Part shown: positions 58,600 through 64,000 of the stretch, piece by piece | Numbering within the stretch: position 1 is the first letter of the stretch | How the letters are laid out: every line of letters begins with the position of its first letter | Assembly: GCA_965197635.1 (NCBI GenBank) | Contig: CBDANN010000008.1 | Coordinates: 1,612,001 to 1,676,000, forward strand | DNA: 64,000 bases | Source: Bin87 sp965197635 | Lineage (GTDB): Bacteria > Chloroflexota > Dehalococcoidia > Lucifugimonadales > UBA3495 | Direction: 5' to 3' | The notes under the pieces: generated by a model | Database searches by the model: none | What the model was told of the DNA's origin: nothing | The model's input: the letters and a program-made list of their open reading frames with translations, nothing else | Translations under genes and position numbers: made by a program

Positions 58600-59518
58600 C
58601 CGGAGTTGGAGCTTACGGCGAGCATCTTTGGTGGTTGTGCGCTGTTCGAGCGCCGCAGCTCCGCCTCATCGCTCTGGACGAGCTTGTTGCCATCGGATCA
58701 TCCAGCGCGTTTCATGGCCGAATGCTTCGTAGAGCGCCGAGCTGGTGGGTGTTGAGGTTGTCCAGTACCAGCCTGACCACCTCGGCATCAGGATATACCT
58801 CGTCCACCAGCCACCGCATCTGGTGCGCGAAGTCTACGGCAGTGCGGCGCTCGGTCACCGCCACATGTCTCCAGCCACCCCTCGGCTCACAGATCATGAA
58901 CAGGTTCCGGGTCCCGTTACGCTGGTACTCGGTGTCATAGCGTGCCACGTCCCGGGGCAGTCCAGGGGCGGGCACCGAGTCAAGAGGTCTGTCGCTACCG
59001 GACGCTCCGGATGGTACTCCGGTTGGTACAGGTCCAGCACGTCCTCCAGCCGCGCCACGAATCCCCGCTCACCGATACACCACTCCTGTTCTTGAGTTCG
59101 TTTTTTTGAGCATCTGGCGCACCGTCTCCTGATCGGCAAATCCAACTCCACCACTGGTCGGCCAACAACTGGAGTGAGTGCGTGGCCCTGCGGGCGCGGC
59201 GCTGCACGCAATGGCGATCAGGTGCGCTTCCTGCTTGCCGTCCAGCTTGCGCTCCTGGCCCGGCCGCGGTCGGTCATTGCTGGCGGCCTCAAGTCCTTCC
59301 TCCACGTACCGCTTCCGCGCTCTGGCGACCGTGGCCGCGTTGACCAACAGCACATCGGCTATCTCACGGTCCCCAAGCCCCTGGTCAGCCTGGAGCAGCG
59401 ACAGCGCACGCTTCACGGTGCGCACTGACGCCTTGCCGCGCTGGGACACCTCATTGAGACGGGAGCGTTCGGCCTCGGTCAGCTCTACTTTATACTTGAT
59501 GGCAGCCAACTTCCTCAC
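58600..59518 (-). pseudogene. IS630-family transposase, several frameshifts
   Basis: MRKLAAIKYKVELTEAERSR starts a helix-turn-helix region (DREIADVLLVNAATVARARK). Frames then change near 59150-59200 and 58970. The catalytic part reads EWCIGERGFVARLEDVLDLY and then ARYDTEYQRNGTRNLFMICE, HVAVTERRTAVDFAHQMRWL and VRLVLDNLNTH (second Asp). A C-terminal trace (ALYEAFGH) runs to about 58600. Not the same subgroup as the IS630 at 15932. Confidence 0.85.
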
Positions 59519-59579
59519 ACAAAGATCATGCCCAAGTATGGCTGCTTTCTTATATTCTTACAAACTACTGGCAACGGTA

Positions 59580-59722
59580 CTAGTATTACAACGACGATTC
59601 CCGGAACCGCCGAGTAATGGTGCCTGGTGGTGGGCATGAGAAGTGCTTGGCAAAGAGCCAACGCACGCCGTCGATGGCGCAGTGTCAAGCACGATTCCGT
59701 AAAGGTGTCGTTGTAATACTAG
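59580..59722. mobile_element. MITE-D (143 bp)
   Basis: Perfect 16-bp inverted ends CTAGTATTACAACGAC (59580-59595) and complement (59707-59722), with TA at each tip, so probably IS630-related. No coding capacity. Only one copy is in the window. Confidence 0.75.
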
Positions 59723-59745
59723 AGCTTGTGGACAAATTGAACACG

Positions 59746-59761
59746 ACCCCGGAAACGGGGT
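59746..59761. ncRNA. Hairpin at TnpB 3' side, possible omega RNA/right end
   Basis: ACCCCG-GAAA-CGGGGT is a stable GNRA-type tetraloop hairpin 19 bases beyond the TnpB stop. IS200/IS605 elements have right-end hairpins, and the guide (omega) RNA of TnpB ends there. The element boundary could not be fixed, so this is a suggestion. Confidence 0.35.
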
Positions 59762-59779
59762 TGGCGTGCTGACAGTCCA

Positions 59780-60730
59780 TCAATTTTGGCGTCTTGGGCC
59801 ATCGCTTTGGATACGGCGGTCCAGCCTTGGGCCACGGACCCTGCTCCCGTGGGAACTCGTCGCGGTGCCTTCCGGCTTGAACACGCTTAGCTCCAAGCCG
59901 AGACGGGGTTGTCCCGGATCGGAGCCGGATGGCTGCTCTCGCCACCCGGTTGGTGCGGTCAGTACGTCCGGTGTGTAGCCGTGCTGCCATTCGCAGTGGC
60001 GGGCGTAGGCCCGGTTGCGTATGACGACTGCGGCAGTCCAGTCGGCGTGGGCGTAAAGACCGCAGTTCCGGCACCAGAACACCGCTTGGCTCTCGCGATT
60101 GTCTGGGTGCCGGTCTCCGCAGCGCGGACACGTTTGCGAAGTGCCCTGCGGCGCAACGGAGACGGTGGGTATGCCGAGTTTGGCGGCTTCCTCGCGCAGT
60201 AGCTTGCCGACGTGGCCGATGGCTGCTTCGGCGAGGCTCTCGTTCAGTTTTCGTTTGGCGGCAACGTTCTTGCCTGGGCTTTCGGTAGTGCCACGGGCGG
60301 AGGCCATCATGCTGATGGGTCGCAAGCTTTCTACGGCGACCATCTTGGGTTGGGCTTCCGTCAGGATGTCGCGGATCTGCCGGCGCATCTCCTGATCACG
60401 GCGCTGGACGTAACGTCGGGTGCGTTGCAGATGCTTAGCAACAGCGTGCTGCCGTCGTTTGCTGTTACGGGGCTTGCCGGCGATGTAGCGCTGGTGCCTG
60501 CGTCGGCGTTTGCCTTGCTTCCGCGCTCCTGGGTGATGGGCGCGGTGGCCGGAGCTGAGGGCTAAGTGGTTCTTGCGCCCGAGGTCGGCGCCGAGTACGT
60601 CCGCAGGGCTATGGACGTCCAAGTGCTCGATAGGCGTGGGTTCAGGGACCGCGAACTGGACGTGGAGGCAGTAATGCCGACGGTGTAGCGGTGTTCGTCG
60701 TCGGTAGTGCTTGACTGGTACGAGCCTTAT
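59780..60730 (-). pseudogene. tnpB: TnpB (IS200/IS605 OrfB), N-terminus removed by IS1380
   Basis: RuvC-like nuclease residues are in place: VLGADLGRKNHLALS (Asp), KMVAVESLRPISMM (Glu) and YAHADWTAAVVIRNR (Asp), with the zinc finger SQTCPRCG ... FWCRNCG. The first 21 residues of the open frame derive from the IS1380 end, and the wedge/REC part is missing. The C-terminal tail is basic. RNA-guided nuclease activity of TnpB is known for the family, but this copy lacks its N-terminal half. No TnpA transposase is nearby. Confidence 0.85.
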
Positions 60731-61420
60731 CCCGAATCCACCGAAGGGATGCGGTGGGCTGTTCAGACGAGGCATGAGCGGTGCGAGGAAGAGGCGGTAG
60801 GGCTTTGATCCCGACGGATGGGGGCCGGTGCTGGGTGTGTCAGCGACGGGAAGGGGACTTTGGACGGGCCGCGGTGCTGGCGACGGGCGAGATCAGCGTG
60901 CAGATTGCAGCCGGAGACACCCGGGGACCGACCTGGCGCAGATCTACGAGGCAATCAGGCAGTGCGGCGGACGGATCAGACGCCGTCGTTGTGGTCAGGA
61001 AGGGAGCGGCAGGGCGCGCAATCGGGCCAGGGCGCTGCTGAACCGGTTTCGCCAGGGTCGCCCTGGGGCAGATGCAGGGTGAGGCGGCGGGTCTTGCGGG
61101 TGATGCGTCCGGCCAGGGAGAATAAGCGTCGTCGGAGGGTCTTGGTGGTTGCCGCCGGATCGCCCAGACCGATGCGGGCGGTCCAGCGGGCCAGATTGTG
61201 GGCCATGACCTGGACGGCCAGCCAGGCAGCGTTGGCGGGAAAGCGTCCCGAGGGGAGATGGTTGAGCCCCACGCCGTACTTCAGGTCGCGGATGGCGTTC
61301 TCGATCTCGGCGTGGCGCGATTGGTCTTAAAATCGTAGGTCAGCCTCCAGTCCCAAGGTCTCTCCGTGCCGGTCGGTGATGAAGGCGTGATAGCTGTGGT
61401 TGGTGAACCGCAGAGTTATG
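60731..61420 (-). mobile_element. IS1380 right-end fragment, inverted
   Basis: Starts at the terminal repeat CCCGAATCCACCGAAGGGAT (60731). It covers the non-coding end and the transposase C-terminus (GLNHLPSGRFPANAAWLAVQ; RRLTLHLPQG), up to the IS110 junction at 61420. It interrupts TnpB on its left. Frame breaks occur near 61070 and 61325. Confidence 0.88.
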
Positions 61421-61670
61421 CCCGTGCCCGGGCTGTGCAGAGGCGACTAACTGGGGAGTCGTCCCACGGTTGTATGCTCATGGCGAGGCGTATCGTCCGG
61501 ACGAAGACCGACTGGCGACTGGTGCGTATTGCCCGACGAACAGCATGGTCCGGGAGGCATACGATGGCATCATTGGTGACGCTCCGACCGGGGCGATCCC
61601 GTTGGGGAGAGTGGCAACAATCCGTGGCTCCCTCCGGCGACACGCCGACACGGCGATGGTAGAGGCGATG
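61421..61670 (+). ncRNA. IS110 left-end non-coding region, candidate bridge RNA
   Basis: About 250 bases between the IS110 junction and its ATG. It aligns with the complement of 50144-50402 in element A, keeping blocks such as CGTCCGGA and GGGGCGATCCCGTT while other parts vary. IS110 elements are known to encode a structured bridge RNA here that selects target and donor. Structure was not computed. Confidence 0.45.
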
Positions 61671-62582
61671 ATGAGCAGCAGCAGCAAGGGCAACGCAAAA
61701 CCGACAGAACTGTCCCAGCTGAACCGGAACGCGGCGGGGATCGACGTGGGGGCCACCAGCCACTACGTGGCGGTACCCGCCGACTGGGCGGAGCCGCCGG
61801 TACAGGAATTTGAGGCTTTCACGACGGACCTGTACCGTTTGGCGGACTGGCTGGGGGAGTGCGGCGTGGAGACCGTGGTCGTGGAGTCCACCGGCGTTTA
61901 CTGGATACCGCTGTTCGGGGCGCTGGAAGAGCGTGGGTTTGAGGTGATGCTGGTGGATCCCCGGCGCATCAAGAACGTGCCCGGGCGCAAGACCGACGTA
62001 CTGGATTGCCAGTGGCTGCAGCAGCTTCACACCTACGGGCTGTTGTCGGGGGCTTTCCGGCCCGACGGCGACATCCAGCGCCGGCGCAGCTATCTGCGGC
62101 AGCGGACCATGCTGGTGCAGTACGCCTCCCAACACATCCAGCACCTGCAGAAGGCGCTGACCCAAATGAACGTGAAGCTCCAGCACGTCATCAGCGATAT
62201 CACCGGCAAGACGGGAATGGACATCATCGAAGCCATCGTCAGGGGTGAGAGGGACCCCCGCAGCCGGGCCCGGCTGCGCCATCACCGGATCAAGGCCGAT
62301 GAGGCCACCATTGCCAGGTCGCTGCAGGGGCACTGGCGCAAGGAGCACATCTTCAAGCTGACACAGGCCCTGGAACTGTACCGGTTCTATCAAGATAAGA
62401 TCGGCGAGTGCGACCGGGAGATTGAGGCCCAACTGGAGCGGTTTGAGGACCGCAGCGACGGCCAACCTCCCGCTCCCAACGGCAAAAAGCGTAATCAGAA
62501 GAATGCGCCCCGTTTTGATGTCCAGAGCCAGTTGTACCGGATGACGGGAGTGGACCTGGCTGTCGTTTTTCAACGTCATTAG
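61671..62582 (+). pseudogene. IS110-family transposase (element C), 3' cut by IS21
   Basis: MSSSSKGNAKPTELSQLNRN, AGIDVGATSHYVAV (Asp), VETVVVESTGVYWIPLFGAL (Glu) and RKTDVLDCQWLQQLH (Asp) give the RuvC-like half. The frame is intact up to RMTGVDL, where IS21 begins at 62561, so the Transposase_20 domain with the catalytic Ser is missing. Close relative of element A, also inserted in an IS1380 at the same point. Confidence 0.9.
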
Positions 62583-62657
62583 GCCGGCCATTTTCACGGA
62601 CATCCGGCCACCTTGGGAGCGTGGTGTTGTGACAAATATCAGGTTGCTGTTGGCAGG

Positions 62658-63278
62658 TCAATCACCCCCTTTAGCGTCCAGCAAGGCCCGGTGCGGCGAC
62701 AATCTCTCGCGGTTGAGGATGAGCTCGTAGAGGTCGGCGGACTGCTGGGCGGTGAGCCCGTGCAGACCGAGGTCATCGAGGATGAGCAGGTCGGGTGTCA
62801 GGAAGGACCGGAAGGCGCGGTCTGTGGAGTTGTCCACCCGGGCCTGGGTCATGGTTCTGAAGAAGATGTCGGCATGGATGAAGCGCACGGCGTGTCCGGC
62901 GCGGATAGCGGAGTAGCCGAGGGCCTGGGCCAGGAAGCTCTTGCCGACGCCGGCGGGTCCCACCAGCAGCACGTGCTCGTGCCTGTCGAGAAACTCCAGG
63001 GAGAACACGGCGTCCAGCAAGCGGCGGTCCAGGGTAATTGACGCCGACCAGTCGAAGTCCTCCAGTCGGCAGGTCTCCTCGAAGCCGGCGTTGTGGAGGC
63101 GGACTTCGGTGCGACGGTGAGCGCGACGATTGACCTCGTCGCTGAGGATGATTTCCAGGAAAGCAGCGTAGTCCGGTTGCTCTCTGCGGGCCCGGGCGAT
63201 GCGCTCGGGCCGGGTGGCGGCCAAGGCGCCCAGTTTCAGGCTCTTGAGCAGCGGCGTGAGTTCGGTGGTTCTGGTCAT
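62658..63278 (-). CDS. istB: IS21 helper ATPase IstB, C-terminus altered
   Basis: 206 residues starting MTRTTELTPLLKSLKLGALA. AAA+ ATPase with Walker A LLVGPAGVGKSFLAQ and Walker B DLLILDDLGLHGL. The start overlaps the istA stop (ATGA), showing translational coupling. The last residues (ERLSPHRALLDAKGGD) replace the expected TSNR-type sensor and end of about 45 residues, so it is probably truncated and impaired. Confidence 0.9.
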   Translation of the reverse strand: MTRTTELTPLLKSLKLGALAATRPERIARARREQPDYAAFLEIILSDEVNRRAHRRTEVRLHNAGFEETCRLEDFDWSASITLDRRLLDAVFSLEFLDRHEHVLLVGPAGVGKSFLAQALGYSAIRAGHAVRFIHADIFFRTMTQARVDNSTDRAFRSFLTPDLLILDDLGLHGLTAQQSADLYELILNRERLSPHRALLDAKGGD

Positions 63279-64000
63279 GGACTGATCTCCTCATGCCGGC
63301 TGTTGGTGTATCTGTCGGTATGGGCGAAGACGCCACCGGGACGGGCGAAGCGACCGGGCGGGAGAGGCAGCGGCAGTTGGGGCGTGGCTTCTTCTTCCAG
63401 CGCCTGCACCAGGATGCGTTCCAACCGGCGCACGTCGATGAGGTCCACGTCCAGGGCTCGGTGGCAGGCGGTGTCGAGACGCTGGGGTGTGTAGCGCTTT
63501 CCCAAACGCAGCAGCTGGTGGCCCGGCCGGATCTTGGCCCAAGGCAGGGGGCCGTCGCAGAGGCGCTCGGCGTACTCGGCCACCGCGGGTCCCAGCTTGA
63601 CCGCGCTGCGCTTGATGCGGTCCGGCGACCTGGTGGTGTAGGGAGACAGCTCAGCGGGGTAATCGTCGGGATCGGTGGACCGGCCGCCTTTGGGCTGGCG
63701 GACGTGGGCCTTGATCAGCTCGCCCCGATGGTAGATGCGCACCAGCTGGCTGCCCAGCCTGATTTCCACCTTCCGGCCCGGCGGACACCGGTCCCACGGC
63801 ACCGAGTACAGCGCCTGCTGACACTGGATGTGATGGTCCGGATGCACCGTGGCGTTGCGCCAGTCGGCGATGTCGTAGGGCTCACCGTCCCAGGGGAGCA
63901 GGGTGTGGCGCTCTTCCTCCTGAAAGACCACCAGCTGAAAGACCACCAGTGGCCGCCGCCGCGTGGTGCCGTGGACCCGCTGGCCAGCCACCTTGATGCA
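63275..64000 (-). CDS. istA: IS21 transposase IstA, C-terminal part
   Basis: Open to the window edge. The visible 240 residues are the C-terminal region after the rve catalytic core: LPWDGEPYDIADWRNATVHP, HHIQCQQALYSVPWDRCPPG and RKVEIRLGSQLVRIYHRGEL, typical of the IstA beta-barrel. An in-frame duplication (VVFQL-VVFQE) lies near 63940. The DDE core is outside the window. Confidence 0.9.
   Translation of the reverse strand, partial: CIKVAGQRVHGTTRRRPLVVFQLVVFQEEERHTLLPWDGEPYDIADWRNATVHPDHHIQCQQALYSVPWDRCPPGRKVEIRLGSQLVRIYHRGELIKAHVRQPKGGRSTDPDDYPAELSPYTTRSPDRIKRSAVKLGPAVAEYAERLCDGPLPWAKIRPGHQLLRLGKRYTPQRLDTACHRALDVDLIDVRRLERILVQALEEEATPQLPLPLPPGRFARPGGVFAHTDRYTNSRHEEISP

Larger units (their letters stand above)
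62561..64000 (-). mobile_element. IS21-family insertion sequence, runs off the window
   Basis: The left end TGTCGTTTTTCAACGTCATT at 62561 interrupts the IS110 gene. It contains istB and the 3' part of istA in the usual istA-istB order on the minus strand. The other end is outside the window. Confidence 0.85.

Overview
The window is a GC-rich bacterial accessory region in which most of the DNA is mobile elements and the genes they have broken. Several signs point to Chloroflexota, possibly a marine or sponge-associated lineage: lipoproteins with a lipobox followed by a Pro/Thr-rich tail, a very large secreted sulfatase with cadherin-like and repeated Ig-like modules, and the mixture of IS families. 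This assignment is inference only. No rRNA, tRNA, CRISPR array or core housekeeping operon was found.

Layout. 1-735: tail of an IS630 element. 726-8572: the only long stretch of ordinary minus-strand genes: a lipoprotein/exported-protein pair, an IS66 remnant, small hypotheticals, a TM2 protein, two diverged tandem paralogues, an L7/L12-like protein, and a striking HTH-HNH-HAD fusion. 8654-11742: two complete ISs (ISAs1, IS1380) with target duplications. 11809-14428: a coiled-coil/nuclease-like gene split by an IS5 element and a 187-bp MITE. 14766-17776: an ApeA-like HEPN defence gene split by three tandem 136-bp MITEs plus their IS630 relative. 17936-23900: membrane and transport genes, a DNA-glycosylase-like protein and lipoproteins, with an IS701-like insertion. 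24671-27008: an ATPase of the histidine-kinase fold and a Fic-domain chimera. 27124-34344: a NERD nuclease-like gene, a UvrD-type helicase (with an IS4 in its Walker A motif) and two further NERD-like paralogues around a tyrosine integrase; this is the best candidate for an undescribed defence module. 34549-37171: transposase fragment, a MITE and an ASCH-nuclease fusion.

37172-52598 is a nest of mobile elements. Tn3-type 38-bp ends with a resolvase and a TnpA tail enclose an IS1380, which encloses an IS110, which encloses a 9.8-kb element carrying a type IIG-like restriction-modification gene. That gene is split by an IS982-like element which itself holds another IS1380. Target duplications and rejoined reading frames support four of the levels strongly. 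The CTAG duplication (IS982-like) and the IS110 insertion are supported by position, and the Tn3 ends lack a matching duplication.

52599-64000: an IS701 pseudogene, a MITE, the 1339-aa sulfatase, then fragments of IS1182, IS630, TnpB, IS1380, IS110 and IS21. Overall the window looks like a defence island being eroded by transposons: the ApeA, helicase, type IIG and Fic genes are all disrupted. Several frameshifts fall in C or G runs, so some could be sequencing error rather than real decay.
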